From Bathynomus jamesi (taxonomy: Eukaryota; Arthropoda; Malacostraca; Isopoda; Cirolanidae), in contig JAJOZX010000998.1 in the NCBI GenBank assembly GCA_023014485.1, forward strand, positions 360,001 through 424,000: a stretch of 64,000 nucleotides of DNA, read 5' to 3'. Below the pieces are notes generated by a model. That model was not told the origin of the DNA and ran no database searches. It worked only from the letters and a program-made list of their open reading frames with translations. The position numbers and the translations under genes were made by a program. Positions 1 to 12,449 of the stretch are shown one piece after another (positions within the stretch are counted from its first letter, which is position 1; every line of letters starts with the position of its first letter).

Positions 1-1016
1 GGGACAGTACTGGCCCCACTCCTGTTCATTATCATGCAACAGACATAGACAGCGGAGTAAACAGCAATAGTATAGTAACATCCTTTGCAGACGATACAAA
101 GATCAGCAGAAAAATCAGCGATGTACATGACGTGGAGGCCTTGCAGAGGGACACGAACAAAATATACAAATGGTCAGAAGACAACAACATGTCATTCAAC
201 GCCGAGAAATTTCAGCTCTTGAGATATGGTAGAAAAGAAGAACTTAAACAGACTGCATATTATGCTCCAGATAGACAGGAAATTCAGAGAAGCATGAAAG
301 CGATTGATCTCGGATAATAATGACAGATGATGCGAAATTCGAAACACAAAATCAGATAGCGATAAATAAAGCAAAAAGAGTCGCCGGACAGGTTCTAAGA
401 ACGTTCAAGAGAAGGGACAGGACAGTAATGATTCCCCTGCTAAAAACACTGATTATACCAAAACTTGAATACTGCTCAGTTTTGACGTCCCCATATAAAA
501 AGGAAGAAACTAATAAACTAGAAGAAACGCAAAGGCATTTCACAGCCAAGATTGATGGCTGCAAAGAACTCAACTACTGGGAAAGACTACGTAAACTAAA
601 TCTGTACTCACTGGAAAGAAGAAGAGAGAGGTACATCATAATCTACATATGGAAAATGATCGAAAAACTGGTACCAAACCTAAAACTAAACCCAATTACC
701 ATTCAAACAACACTGGAAAATAGGAAAGGCAGAATGTGTAGTGTTCCCAAATTAAAAGCACGACAAGGGACCTCCTCAACCCTGAAGGAAAATAGCTTGG
801 TTGTCAGGGGGCCAAGACTTTTCAACCAGCTTCCTAAGGACCTCAGAAACGTAACGGGGGTCAAAGTTGAAGTCTTCAAGAAAAGACTGGATGCCTGGCT
901 CAGGACAGTACCAGATGAGCCGGGCGTGCCTGGCTATGTACGGTGGAGAGCGCAAGAAAGTAACTCGCTCCTCCACCAGGCCAGACCTAGAGGCGGGCCA
1001 CCAGCTTGACCTCCGT
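1..1016 (+). mobile_element. LINE (CR1/Jockey group) 3' fragment, copy 1
   Basis: This is the 3' part of a non-LTR retrotransposon. The window opens inside the reverse transcriptase at the GTVLAPLLF block, followed by the catalytic FADDT motif near 92-106. A second frame (320-1009) carries the thumb and C-terminal region with LEYCSVLTSPY, YSLERRRERY and a GPRLFNQLPKDLRN block typical of LINE C-termini. Frame changes near 40 and 315 show it is dead. The element ends close to 1016, just before a TAAGG-like tail (about 1045-1060) and a TA/TG microsatellite. Copies 2 and 3 nearby belong to the same family by shared motifs. I cannot fix the clade more closely than CR1/Jockey group. Confidence 0.85.
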
Positions 1017-1063
1017 GTGAAGAGACCAACACACGAAACAACATAAGGTTCATAAGGTAAGGT

Positions 1064-1072
1064 GTATATATA

Positions 1073-1131
<59 letters not shown>

Positions 1132-1134
1132 GTG

Positions 1135-1165
<31 letters not shown>

Positions 1166-1170
1166 TGTGT
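1064..1170. repeat. (TA)n followed by (TG)n microsatellite
   Basis: About 60 bases of alternating TA pass into about 45 bases of TG with two GG interruptions. It separates two LINE fragments of the same family. Confidence 0.95.
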
Positions 1171-1189
1171 AAGAGAAGAAACTATTTAA

Positions 1190-2336
1190 TCCGAGCCAAC
1201 ATGAATTCAGAGCTGGGAGACCATGCCTATCAACAGTTATTAGACTACCAAGAGAAAATAATGGAAACGTGTCAGAGTGAAAATATAGATGTAATGTATA
1301 CTGACATTGCAGTATTAACGCCTTTGATGTTTATAATAATGATTGCGTACATGGATGTAGACATTAAAGTTGATGTTGCAGCGTGCTTCGCGGACGACAC
1401 AAAACTGTGTAAGAAAAATCAAATAAAAGTGGGACGAAACAATTACAAACTGCTTTTGAAACACTAGTCAGATCGGCGGAAGACAACTCTATGAAGTTCA
1501 TCGTAGAAAGAGTCAAGCGCATAAAATATGGTAACAAGAAGACACTCCAGAATATAGGAGACAAAACAACACAAGATAAGCAGATACAACCAAACCTACA
1601 AGTAAGGGATCTTGGACTAGTAATATCATCGAATGCAAAATTCAGAGAACATTATAACATTAACATTATAACAGTTAGAAAAATAATGGGAATGATCTGC
1701 AAGAACTTCCATAGCAGAAGAGTAAACATTATACTGAAAGTATGGAAGAATTTAGTCCCATCACTGATTGAGTATTGCTCAGTACTCACAAACCCATACA
1801 GAAAACGAGACATTGCAACAAAAAAATCTATACTGAAGACTTTTCTGTCTAAGATAAAGGAAACGAAAGATGAAGATTACACGATTGCAGTCCTTGAAAC
1901 TCTATCTCCCTGGAGAAAAGATGTGAGCTATACATAATGATATACGTATGGAAAATACTCGAGAGATACATCCCAAACTTTAGAAGTAAAGAGAAACACA
2001 ATGGAGAAAGAGAATAGGTAAATTCTTTACTGTCCCAACTGCGGTTGAACAGGGGGGGGGGGGGCATAAAAATGAAGATGGAAAATACTCTCAGAATACG
2101 AGCCCCAAAACTCTTTAACGTGCTGCCAAAAGGACTGAGGAGCTTCCAGTAAACCAGACTAAATATATTTGAGAATCAACTGGACAGATGTTTGCAGAAA
2201 GTCCCTGATTAACCATGCGTAGCTGATTATGAGGGAAGTAGGACAGTAGAAAGCAACTTTGTCCTTCATCAACCCCACCCCCCCGAAATGAGGCGGGATG
2301 CTGTAGAAGGGTCGAACCCAGATCGATCTTGAAAGT
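1190..2336 (+). mobile_element. LINE (CR1/Jockey group) fragment, copy 2, internally deleted
   Basis: Same LINE family as 4130-6627. The first frame reads QQLLDYQEKIMET then YTDIA, where the RT aspartate motif A is joined directly to VLTPLMFIIM, the block that normally lies about 65 residues further on, so the palm region between is deleted. CFADDTKLCK (motif C) follows near 1384. A second frame (1491-1937) holds the NLQVRDLGLVISS and IEYCSVLTNPYRKRD regions. The 3' part is frameshifted to about 2336. A G tract at 2050-2063 lies inside the decayed 3' region. Non-functional. Confidence 0.8.
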
Positions 2337-2509
2337 TGTTCAAAAACAACAAAAGTACTGTAAGTTGTGTGTATACAGTATACTGAATATATCAGAGACA
2401 TTCCTTTAAACAAGTTCAAATCTGACATTTTCATAGATTATCTAAAAGTTTCGGATCAATGAGTTCACTGATTCTGGAGATGACTTTAAAAATTGACAAA
2501 GTTTTGCCG

Positions 2510-2510
<1 letters not shown>

Positions 2511-2542
<32 letters not shown>
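2511..2542. repeat. (AAT)n microsatellite
   Basis: About ten TAA/AAT units between the LINE fragment and unannotated AT-rich sequence. Confidence 0.9.
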
Positions 2543-2548
<6 letters not shown>

Positions 2549-2559
2549 TTTCCAGTGAC

Positions 2560-3610
2560 TACATGGCTTCCCAAAGGGAAATGACGAAGCTTTGAAATAC
2601 ATATTCTTCCAGTCAAAGGCCATTAAAATATCTTCCTGCATATATAAAAATGTCTTCCGTCAAATTTCCCAGCAAATTTATTCCATATAAATTTTGAACG
2701 CAAAATATATTTAACAAAACCGTTGAAACGGACTCTGAACATTTTTCTGAACCGTAAATCTAACCTGAACAGGACCATATTTTGCGCGCAATCTCACCTT
2801 CTTAATAAACTTGCAGTAGAAAGGGGGTCTTTTGGCTTGGATCAGGACTGCCCATACCGAGGCTGAGTTTCGCTCGCCGCTCCCATAAATCGCTCTTGTT
2901 CTTTAAATAAAAAAGGCGGAAAGAATTTTCGAGTCGAAGAAGGCTGGGAGGTTTACGTACGTTCTTACCTTTTTTTTCTTTTTAGTTTGGGGGGTGTTGG
3001 GGGTGGGGGAAGGTTGAAGGATATTCTGTAATACGTCTGAAATTAAAGGCTACGCCGCTAAATTAAAATTCAGCGTATGGTAATAATGTAAGTTTAATAA
3101 TTCCATCGTGGTACAAATAACGCGGGAAGAATATTAAAAATTTATGTTTCATTTGATAGAAACGTATAATTTACCTTTTATTTTATTATAAGAAGGGTAA
3201 ACAAATCAATTAATGTATTTCCTGTCAACGCAGCAAACATTCTTTGCAGACGAACCTAAATTTAAGTTTGAAAAAGGCAATAAAAGTATTGATTGTGGGA
3301 CATTTTTTGAAAGAAAATTTTCTTCCAAACGTTTGTCATAAATGTGGTTAGAATTTTAATTCGTCGTCAGCTCTGCCTTTATTTCATTTCACATCTTTCT
3401 TCCTCTCAAACTCTTGCGCATTTCCCGCATTCACTTTTCTTCGTTTCTTTGTTTTTATTAATTTCTCTTCCAATTTAATTTCACTTCTGAATTCTACGAT
3501 AGTCGTTCGCGTTACATGAACAAAATCGAATTTCAAAATGTCGACGTTCGTTTGACCTTATGCAACTATATGAATTTTAGATTTCGAACTACATTTCAGA
3601 TTTTCAAAGA
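2560..3610. other. No gene recognised
   Basis: AT-rich sequence with scattered homopolymer runs (a T run and a G-rich stretch near 2970-3010). I see no coding frame of note, no inverted termini and no match to the repeat families elsewhere in the window. Confidence 0.6.
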
Positions 3611-3618
3611 AAATGACT

Positions 3619-3765
3619 AACCTAACCTAACCAGACCTGACCTATCTAGCGTAATCTAACCGGGCATAATATAACTTAACCTAACCAGACCTGACCTAAT
3701 CTAGCGTAATCTAACCGGGCATAATATAACCTAACCTAACCTAACTGCACCTAACCTGACCTATT
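3619..3765. repeat. Interstitial CCTAA/TTAGG-like repeat block
   Basis: Many overlapping CTAACCTAACC units mixed with CAGACCTGACC variants. A longer unit of roughly 55-65 bases (core ACCAGACCTGACC, then TCTAGCGTAATCTAACCGGG) is present twice in tandem. The base motif is the arthropod telomere repeat TTAGG read on the other strand, but degenerate and internal, so it is an old interstitial block rather than a chromosome end. Confidence 0.7.
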
Positions 3766-3838
3766 TTAAACTAACATTGTGCAAATCGACTTTGCTCCTT
3801 TGTTTTTCTTATCTGCACTTCAGAAGTTTTACATTGTT

Positions 3839-4059
3839 TTGTACCCGTTATAACATTCCGACAGAGGTTCTCCACAGCATGGTATCGAATTTTGGGATGA
3901 GGTTGCGAAAAATCGTTGAAGTGGAGGAACAGCACATCGAACACATTGCCATATAAATGGCTTGAGATGCTGATTTGAATGGCGTTTGAACTAGCTTTGT
4001 ATCCTCAATAGTTTTGGTGAAATAAAGGCTTAAACTTGGTAGGTACCTTTTGGGCCACC

Positions 4060-4062
<3 letters not shown>
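3839..4062 (+). mobile_element. Mariner-type transposon, 3' end relic
   Basis: The segment near 3900-3955 can be read as the end of a Tc1/mariner transposase of the type at 26538-27743, closing with EQHIEHIAI and a stop. It is followed by about 90 bases and then TTTTGGGCCACCCTGTA, the outer end of a terminal inverted repeat like those of the MITE at 12450-12677. The 5' end is missing or unrecognisable. The terminal TA runs straight into a TA microsatellite. Confidence 0.55.

Positions 4063-4116
<54 letters not shown>
4062..4116. repeat. (TA)n microsatellite
   Basis: Uninterrupted alternating TA next to a mariner terminus. Confidence 0.95.
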
Positions 4117-4117
<1 letters not shown>

Positions 4118-4129
4118 GCCCTTACGCAA

Positions 4130-6627
4130 GAAATCTGTGAAGCCACAAGAAAAGAGAACGTTTTGGATTTAATCTTGACAAATAACAACGAGATAATAAT
4201 AAATAAAAAGGTAACGCACCCAAAGTTCTCCGATCATAACCTCATCGATATACAATTGAAGTTAGCACCCAGAGGACCGAAAACGCATCCTAGTGAGTCA
4301 GAAGGAATATCTGAAGGCTTAAACATAAATTCAAAGAAAGTAAATTGGGAAAACGTAAGTAAAGATTTAAAGGAAGTAAATTGGGAATTGCTACTTCGCG
4401 AGAAGACTCCACAAGAAATACTATGTATAATAGAGACTGAAACCAAACCTACAATACTGAAACATGTTCCAGAGTATAGGCAGAAAAGAAAATGTAGCAA
4501 GCTCGAGAGGAAAATCAGGATACTATTCAGGCAACGAAGACAAACCATAAAACATCTCTACAGATGCAGAACTGATGCATAGAGACTCAAACTAGAGAGG
4601 AAATTTGGCGAAATAGAAATGCACCTAAATCAAACATTCATACATAAGACAAACGAGGAGGAAAAGAAGGTAGCAGAAAACATAAAAAATAACCCAAAAT
4701 ACTTCTACACGTTTGCGAAAAGGAAAATACAGTGTAAGGAGAGTATTGGTCCGTTGATAGACGGGGAGGCCAAATACACAAATGACCCGAAAAAATAAGC
4801 GAACTGCTTAGGGAACAATTTAACTCTGTGTTTAGCACCCCTAAATCCGAGATGGAAGTAGAAAACCCAGACAAATTTTTCGACAGAGATACAAATCAGC
4901 CAAGAACAAATTCCGGCACAAACCTATTAATGGACTTCGAGTTCACGGAAGCTTTCTGTTATCACTCTTACTACTCTAATTTCACCTCTTATAACGTCAA
5001 CAACAACAACAACAACGGAAGCCACAATGCGAGACAATTCAGCGCCAGGGTCAGACACATGGAGTGCCATGTTTCTGAAGAACTGTAAGGAGAGTACTGC
5101 CAAACCGCTGTACTTACTATGGAGGAAATCACTCGACACAGGACAAATTCCACTCCCCTTAAAGAACGCGAACATTGCCCCCCTATTTAAAGGTGGTAAC
5201 AGAGCAATACCCAAGAATTATCGGCCAGTGGCTCTCACTTCACACCTTATAAAGTGCTTTGAACGTATAATTAAAGGCAAAACTACCTACTACCTACAAA
5301 ACTTATACAACCCAAATCAACATGGCTTCAGGGCTGGAAGATCATGCCTCTCACAGCTACTAGACCACCAGGAGAAAATATTGGAAACATTGTGTCGAGG
5401 ACAAAACATAGACGTAATATATACGGACTTTGCTAAAGCCTTCGATAATTGTGACTATGGAATCATAGCACACAAACTTAAGAATACAGGAATTACTGGA
5501 AAGCTAGGAAGATGGATATTTAATTTCTTGACGGAAAGAATACAAAGAGTGGTGGTAAACGGAGTGAAATCGCAAGTCTCAGAAGTCGTGAGCTCTGTCC
5601 CACAAGGGACAGTATTAGCTCCCCTGCTGTTCATAATAATGATTACAGATATTGATGCAGATATTAAGGACAGTATTGTATCATGCTTCGCAGATGACAC
5701 AAATATATGTAAGGAAATAGTGAACGAAGGCGACATAAGAAAATTACAAAACGACATTGAAACATTATTCCAGTGGGCAGAAGACAACACTATGAAGTTC
5801 AACGAAGAAAAATTCCAACTTCTAAATTATGGTAATAACAAGGAGCTACAGAATAAAAAGTACAAAACTCGGCAAGACAAACATATAACACCAAATCTAC
5901 AAGTCAGGGATCTGGGAGTAATAATTTCGTCGGATACAGAAATCAGAGAGCACTACAACATCAAAATTACAACGGCTAGAAAAATAATGGGAATCATCTG
6001 GAGGAGCTTCCGCAGCAGATAAGCAAACATCATGCTCAAATTATGGAAGATTCTAGTCCTACCAATAATTGAGTATTGCTCAGTACTCACAAGCCCATAC
6101 AGAAAACGAGACATTGCGAACATTGAAGCTATACAAAGGACTTTTACGTCTAAGATAGAAGAAACGAAAGGTGAAGACTACTGGTCTCGACTACAATCAC
6201 TGAAACTCTACTCTCTCGAAAGAAGGCGAGAGCGGTACACAATAATATACCTATGAAAAATACTTGAGGGCTTTGTCCCTAATCTTAGAAATGAAATAGA
6301 AACAAACTGGAATGAGAGAAGAGGCAGATTTTGTACAGTTCCAGCTGCTGTGGGACAGGGGGCCATGAAAACGAGGATGGAAAATACCCTCAGAATACGA
6401 GGCCCAAAGCTTTTCAGTGCCCTCCCGAAAGATGTATGGAATCTCCAGCACACCGACCTGAATAACTCCAAGAAGCATCTGGACAGATTCCTGTGCAAAG
6501 TATCTGACCAGCCATGCGTAGCTAGCTACGAGGGCAGGAGGAGATCAGACAGCAATTCTCCACTTCACCAAATCACGCAAATGAGGCGGGATGTTGCAGA
6601 GCGGCGGACCGCAGGTCGATCCTGAAC
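4130..6627 (+). mobile_element. LINE (CR1/Jockey group), 5'-truncated, copy 3
   Basis: The most complete of the three related LINE copies. It starts within the C-terminus of an apurinic-type endonuclease (DLILTN at 4163, then HPKFSDHNLIDIQ at about 4217). A linker region (4270-4980) with stops follows. The RT spans 5027-6022: NYRPVALTSHLIKCFE, NQHGFRAGRSC, IYTDFAKAFD (motif A), SVPQGTVLAPLLFI and CFADDT (motif C). A stop at 6020 breaks it from the next frame (6032-6256, IEYCSVLTSPYRKRD). The C-terminus (6350-6625) has GPKLFSALPKDVWN. Both the stops and the missing 5' part make it inactive. It serves as the family reference for the other two copies. Confidence 0.88.
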
Positions 6628-6639
6628 CGTCGTTCGAAC

Positions 6640-7033
6640 TCACGCAAAGTATATATATATATATATATAATAATTATATATATTGTAATAATTTAGGCGA
6701 AACAGTATTATACTGTATTTGTTAATTTATATACGAGTATCTTTTTCTTCTCGTCTACAAGGAATCTGCGAAGGGTGTAACAAAAATATGTAAAAATGTA
6801 TCAGTAAATAATTATATATATATATATACTGTAGTACAGAACAGCTATTTGTAAACAAATTTTATTTTTTTATTGTCAGAATGGGCTATTTTGATAAATC
6901 TTTTTAGATGGCGTAAAACGTACTTATTTGCAATAATAAGTTAAAGAGAAGAAAAAGGTGCGAAATAAAAGTACAAAATGCAATGGCTGTTGTAATTGGA
7001 TAACATAAAGAAAGAAGACCCGTAATTGAAGAT

Positions 7034-7064
<31 letters not shown>

Positions 7065-7410
7065 GGTGAATTTTTTTATTGGAGAACCGTGAAACCATGA
7101 AATCTATTATTAAGGGTTCCCGAATAAAAAAAAATCATCCTGTACATAAAAACGTTATTTTTTCTTGGAATACAGAGTCTGTATATAATATTAAATACTT
7201 TAATACTGTACCAGATTTTTGTATAGTATTAAATACCTTTATACGAGAAATTTTGTCTCTAAAGGACTAAACCTATTTATCTCAATTAAAATTAGTGTGC
7301 AGAGAGAAGGGAACGAGGTTGTAGCTTGGAATACAAATGGATGAGGAATAGAGAAATAATGACGTGAATGATTTGACGAATTTATCACTCACTATTTTGG
7401 TGGAAACTTT
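6640..7410. other. No gene; short TA tracts
   Basis: AT-rich spacer with TA runs at 6651-6670, 6818-6832 and 7033-7061. The sequence ACAGGGTGAATTTTTTT at 7061 resembles a mariner-type terminus, but I find no matching inverted partner. Confidence 0.5.
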
Positions 7411-7418
7411 TTAGCATG

Positions 7419-10000
7419 CTAGATTCTTTCGTTCGTCTCTTGATTGAGGCTGTTCCAGGGATTGGCTCCAGTGGAGCATAATGATCTAGTTGCACAGTCG
7501 AGAATATAATTTAGTTTTCTGATGCCCGTGTTCGAGTGTTTTGTGTCGAAACGATGATGGGTTTGGGGAGTTAATATTTTAATTTGAATGATTTTTGGAG
7601 CAGTATTATTGACAATTTCATACATATGTGTAAGAAGTTATGTTTACTGTTTAAATATGTAGTTTTGAGAATTTTTTGATCGTGGAACATTTTGTTTGTA
7701 CTTTCATTATGTTTGGTCGATTTATAGATGTTTCCAAATTTTTTTTTATGCATGACCACCGGTGGCTGAATTAAATACTGCTGTACTCTTACGTAAGTGC
7801 TAATATAGTATTGTAGATGTGGATATACCATTGTGTAGCATATGGTTCTGAAGACTTGTTTTGGGAGGTATACCATTGTGTAGCATATGGTTCTGAAGAC
7901 TTGTTTTGGGAGGTATACCATTGTGTAGCATATGGTTCTGAAGACTTGTTTTGGGAGGTATATTATTGCGTAACATATGGTTCTGAAGACTTGTTTTGGG
8001 AGTGTTACACTTACTTTTTTAATTATGTATGCAACTTTGGCTAATTTGTTGCAAAGATCTTCGGTGTGGTGTTTGAATGATTGGTTTGCGTGAAAGATAA
8101 TCCCCATAAGGTTTGCTCACTGCACGCATTTGATAGGAAGTGAATTTATATTAGGCCAAAGGGAGACATCGTTTTCTATGTAAAAACTTTTTTATATTTA
8201 AGGAGAGTTTGTTGGCATTAAGCAATAAATATATTCTTTGGAATTCGTTGTTGGCAGTTGTTTAGAGTGGTAATAAGTTCTTGTTTGAAGTAATGATTGT
8301 TGTGTCATTTGTGTATTGGTAACAGGACGAGTTTGGTGGAAGTCATTTACGTAAAGGAAAAATAGGATCGGTGCTAGCATGTTCTCTTGAGACACTCCGT
8401 GGGAAGGGGATCTTGTCTGTGAAGTATGAGAATCATGTTTTATAAACTGGAGCCTGTTACTTAAGTACAGGCGGAACCATAAGTCAGGGTAGTTCCCTAA
8501 GGCTGTAATATTCTAGTTGTGTAAGAATATGTCATGAAGTCCTGCGTCAAATGATTTGGCTAGATCAAGTAGGATGATTAGTGACGTTTTATTGCCACTC
8601 AGATTACTATAAAGTTCTCTCAATATAGCTCTTATAGCGTCATTGATCGTGCGTTTTTTTGTAGAAAGCCAAATTGTTTTTGTGTATAGTATTGCGTTTC
8701 AATATAAATTTTTTATTTGATTATATGTTACTTTTTCAAATAGTTTACTGATGAATGGAAGGACGGAGGTGGGTCTGTAGTTTCAGGGGAAAGATTTATT
8801 CTTTGATTTAAAAATAGGGTATACGCTAGGTTTTCTGAGCCAGTCAGCGAAGACACCACTTTAAATGAAGAAGTTTATGCGCTTTACGAGATAGGGGGCA
8901 GTTAAATTAGCAATTTTTTTATAAATTCTGTTTGGGATTGTGTCAAGCGTACATTTTTTTATTTTTCAACTGTCATGTGGCTGTTATTAAGTCGTATGAC
9001 ATCGTAGGTAACAAGTAGAAGGAGTGTGTTAGGAGAAGCGCTAGGTAGTAGGTACGTACGGGAAGACCACGATGCTAGTGGGATATTAGACAACAGTTTT
9101 GCTCTCAATTCAGTGAAAAATTCGCTCAGAATGTTTATAATATATGTTATGTCTGTAATGCTTTTCGTTGTTATTATTATTATTATTTTTGTTAATTGCT
9201 TTGTTAATGAGGTCCAAGTACCGTTTGGCGTCGCCCTTATATTTTTTGAATTTACGCGCGTATAGAAATTATCTTTTACTTTGAGTATTACTGAGTTAAG
9301 TTGGCTTCGATAGCGAGTACTTACTTTTTTGGAAGTAAAAGTAGCAACTAATGCGGCCATTTGTTCCAACTCCTGTAATATTATTACTAGCATCATCGGG
9401 ATTCGAGACCCCGACCTCGTTCCTTCACTTCGCTTGGCACATAACTTTGTTTTGAAATTATTTAGCTGAATATGCTTTGTGCTTCTGAATTTAAGATTTG
9501 TGTACTTCAATGTGTTAATCTTTGTGTAACTGTAATATAACTGAGGAGGTGATCAGTTATGCCCTCAGAAAATATGACTTATGTATTATAGGTCTATCTC
9601 TGTCTATATGTGGTTGATGGGTAATAATTTGGTCAGGTCAATACGGGGTAGTGTCGGTCTGGTTACATAGGTCCTGTAGCCTTGGCTAATCATTGTATTT
9701 CATAGCGATTTAACGGCACAATCCATTCCTACTTTCATTAAATCTATACTAGAATCCCCGGTGATGAAAGTGCGCGATCTCCTTAGAGACTGATATTTGA
9801 TTAGATCTTACAAGGTGCTAATATAGTTATTTACGCTTCCGTTTGGTGGTCGATGTTGGCAGGTGTTGGCAGAGTTGTTACGTCGAAAGTAAGCTTAACG
9901 TTATAGATTATAAATAATGCGTAACAAGTTGTGGATCTTATCTCGGATTCAGACCTTAATCGTCAAACATACAAATATTGCGGGCTGGGACTCGGCGAAT
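7419..10000 (-). mobile_element. LINE (CR1/Jockey-like), decayed, minus strand
   Basis: Read on the minus strand, the remains of a non-LTR retrotransposon appear in order. About 9510-8959 is the linker upstream of the RT. About 8960-8730 contains YRPTSVLPFISKLFEKV. Near 8570 lies LAKSFDAGLHDIF (motif A). 8395-8198 has ENMLAPILFFLYVNDF. 8107-7571 has the post-catalytic LGIIFDAN-like block, here GIIFHANQSFKHHTEDLCNK, and KLAKVAYIIKKV. The 3' part is 7625-7419. Between about 9540 and 10000 a weak endonuclease-like frame may remain. Stops and frameshifts are frequent. It differs from the LINE family at 1-6627. The RT frame contains an expanded 45-bp repeat (separate entry). Confidence 0.75.
7824..8003. 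repeat. 45-bp minisatellite, 4 copies
   Basis: Four head-to-tail units start at 7824, 7869, 7914 and 7959. The first three are almost identical and the fourth diverges at its start. The unit is a multiple of three, so it encodes a 15-residue repeat in the LINE frame on the minus strand (LPKQVFRTICYTMVY). It lies in the RT-downstream region of the minus-strand LINE. Confidence 0.95.
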
Positions 10001-10009
10001 AGTGGACAA

Positions 10010-10730
10010 ATTTTTTATTTTCTTTCCCCTTTTCCTGAGGGAAGAGGAAGTTAATACAGCTACCATAAAAAAAAACTACATGATTACAATTTTATAAAAC
10101 TAATTTATAAATTTTAGTTTTGAACTAAAAAGATTAATAAACTGAGGAAACACTACAGTAGGCTATATAGTCATGTGACCTAAGTTCTGTGACACGCAAA
10201 GTATTATTCATAAGTTAAGTAGGGCAAAATAATGAATACCATTGTAATACACCTTTATACCAAGGGAATAAATCACCGAAAAGATGAAATGAAAGTATTC
10301 CAAATCCTTTATGTTTTTTCATTAAAATAATTAATGAATTCGTATAAATTATATGGTGTCCATCGAGTTATAAATGTACGGACAAAATGTATATATATAT
10401 ATATATAGATTGTAAAAAATAATGGCGGGTATTTTTTGTTCACTGATTTTTTTATACAGGAAACATTTTTCGTGTTCTATTCAATAGAAAATCGTACATA
10501 AAAGATAAATAGTAAATAGTTTCAGTAAATAATTATTTGGTATATATTGTAAAAACAAAATAATATTCTATACGTGTATTTTATTTAAATATATATAAAA
10601 TAAATTTTCTTTTATCCTTTTAATTAAATTTACATTGTTTGATCAGTTTTGGGTTTATATTTTAAGTCAAATTATTTTTAAACAATAAAAACCTTCTCGA
10701 GGGATCAATTTAAAAAACAAACTCATGAAA
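10010..10730. other. No gene recognised
   Basis: AT-rich spacer with a short TA run at 10388-10407. No coding frame or inverted termini seen. Confidence 0.55.
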
Positions 10731-10739
10731 AACACGTCG

Positions 10740-10968
<229 letters not shown>

Positions 10969-11185
10969 GGGCTACGTCGTGGCCAATGTCGTAACACCGC
11001 TTCCCGGAGATCAGCGAAGTTAAGTGACATTGGGTCTGGGTAGTAGTTGGATGGGAGACCGTCCTCCACGCCTAGATTATGTAGCGACCCTTGGTTCGGA
11101 TCCCACGTAAAGCTGTATGTCCCCTCCGTCATATGACCTTAGATGTTGCGAAGGAGGTTAACAACCACAATAAAAAAAAAAAAAT
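10969..11185 (+). mobile_element. 5S-rRNA-derived SINE (SINE3 type)
   Basis: The head resembles eukaryotic 5S rRNA: GCTACG at the start, GAAGTTAAGTGACAT at 11017-11031 matching the box A region, and TGGATGGGAGACCG at 11048-11061 matching box C almost base for base. These are the internal RNA polymerase III control elements. A non-5S body of about 100 bases follows and ends in an A run at 11172-11183. The missing 5S 3' half and the A tail indicate a retrotransposed SINE rather than a 5S gene. It sits at the end of a long ATT tract. Confidence 0.85.
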
Positions 11186-11189
11186 ATAA

Positions 11190-12440
11190 TATATAGTACA
11201 TTTCCGAAGTCGGGTTACCGAAATAAAAAAAAAATGAAATATATATATTTTTTTCTCTCATTTTGCGTCGACGTGAAACATTTTCGGGAAACAGAAGAGA
11301 ATCGGAAAAAATAGAAACATTCTTTTATTCTCTTTATTTGTTTTGGGAAGACTTGGAATCGTAAAACGTCCCTTTTCTTAAGCTTTGAATTAGCAGTTAT
11401 CCTCTTCGTTTACTGGTTAGTTACACGGTTTTAATTTTAACATTGATTCAAGCTGCTGCTGCTGCTTTATCAACTTCATTTAAGCTTAGTTAAAGGCTAA
11501 TAATTTTTAGAAGTAGAATTCCCTAATATAAAAAAAAGTATTAACCACGTTCGTATGATTGCGATGATTCGAGAAGATAAAGAGGAAAAGGTATCCAATT
11601 TAAGGATACGTTTCCAACAAAAAAACAAAGTATATAAAATGTTAAGATAATTATTGAATTACTTACTAATTTTATCGCTCAATTCTATTTTCGTTTTTGG
11701 AGTTCATTTTGGTGTACATTTTTTAAGTTAATGGTTTATATTCCATTTTTTAGGAACTTTTGTTGATGAAGTTCAGTGTCACTATAGTAGAATGTTTACT
11801 AAATTTTCAACATATATTTCAGAATGGACGGACGGAAGACATTGTTCAGATATATATAATTTATTGCTTTATAATATTCACAGATATTTATATATATACA
11901 CACACAATGATCAAATTTCGTTTGCGTTTAACTTCCTTGGATTAGTTAATCTTAATTTTTTAAAAGCTATTCCAGATTTCCTTCGGAGAATAATTTTACT
12001 ACTCGTTTTTGTAGACAAATCCAACCACAGCGGAAACACTCTGGTAACACCTCTACTGGTGTAGAGATGTTACCAGGAACTTCGAAGGCGAGTTAAGATC
12101 CTTTTTACTAGGAAATTTTATTTTCAGAACTTGATTAAAATTTCCATAAGCTTCGTACTTTAATATGCAAAAACTAATTAACTAATTAACTAACTAACTA
12201 ATTAAATGAATAAATAAATAAGTAAAACCTCTTAAGAAAATTTTGAAAGCATTAAAATATTTGGAGTAAAACATTTTGCATGTCTCTCTTTGCACTTCAA
12301 TCCAAATACTTAGATTTGAAAGTCTATCAAGTGGCGAAAATTTAATTTTAAAATTTCTATAAAAATTGTTTCAAAAACAGAACAAAAATTTCACACAATT
12401 ACTAACAGAAATCTCGAAAGCAAATATTTAATAGTCTGAA
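11190..12440. other. No gene recognised
   Basis: AT-rich spacer. It holds a short GCT run at 11453-11467, a TA/CA run near 11888-11907 and AACT/AAAT-type low-complexity sequence at 12176-12225. Two overlapping short open frames at 11760-12064 show no recognisable family and look incidental. Confidence 0.55.
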
Positions 12441-12449
12441 AAAGTTCTA

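Noticed and set aside
10969..11090. Functional 5S rRNA gene
   Set aside because: The 3' half of 5S is missing and an A tail follows; retroposed SINE instead.
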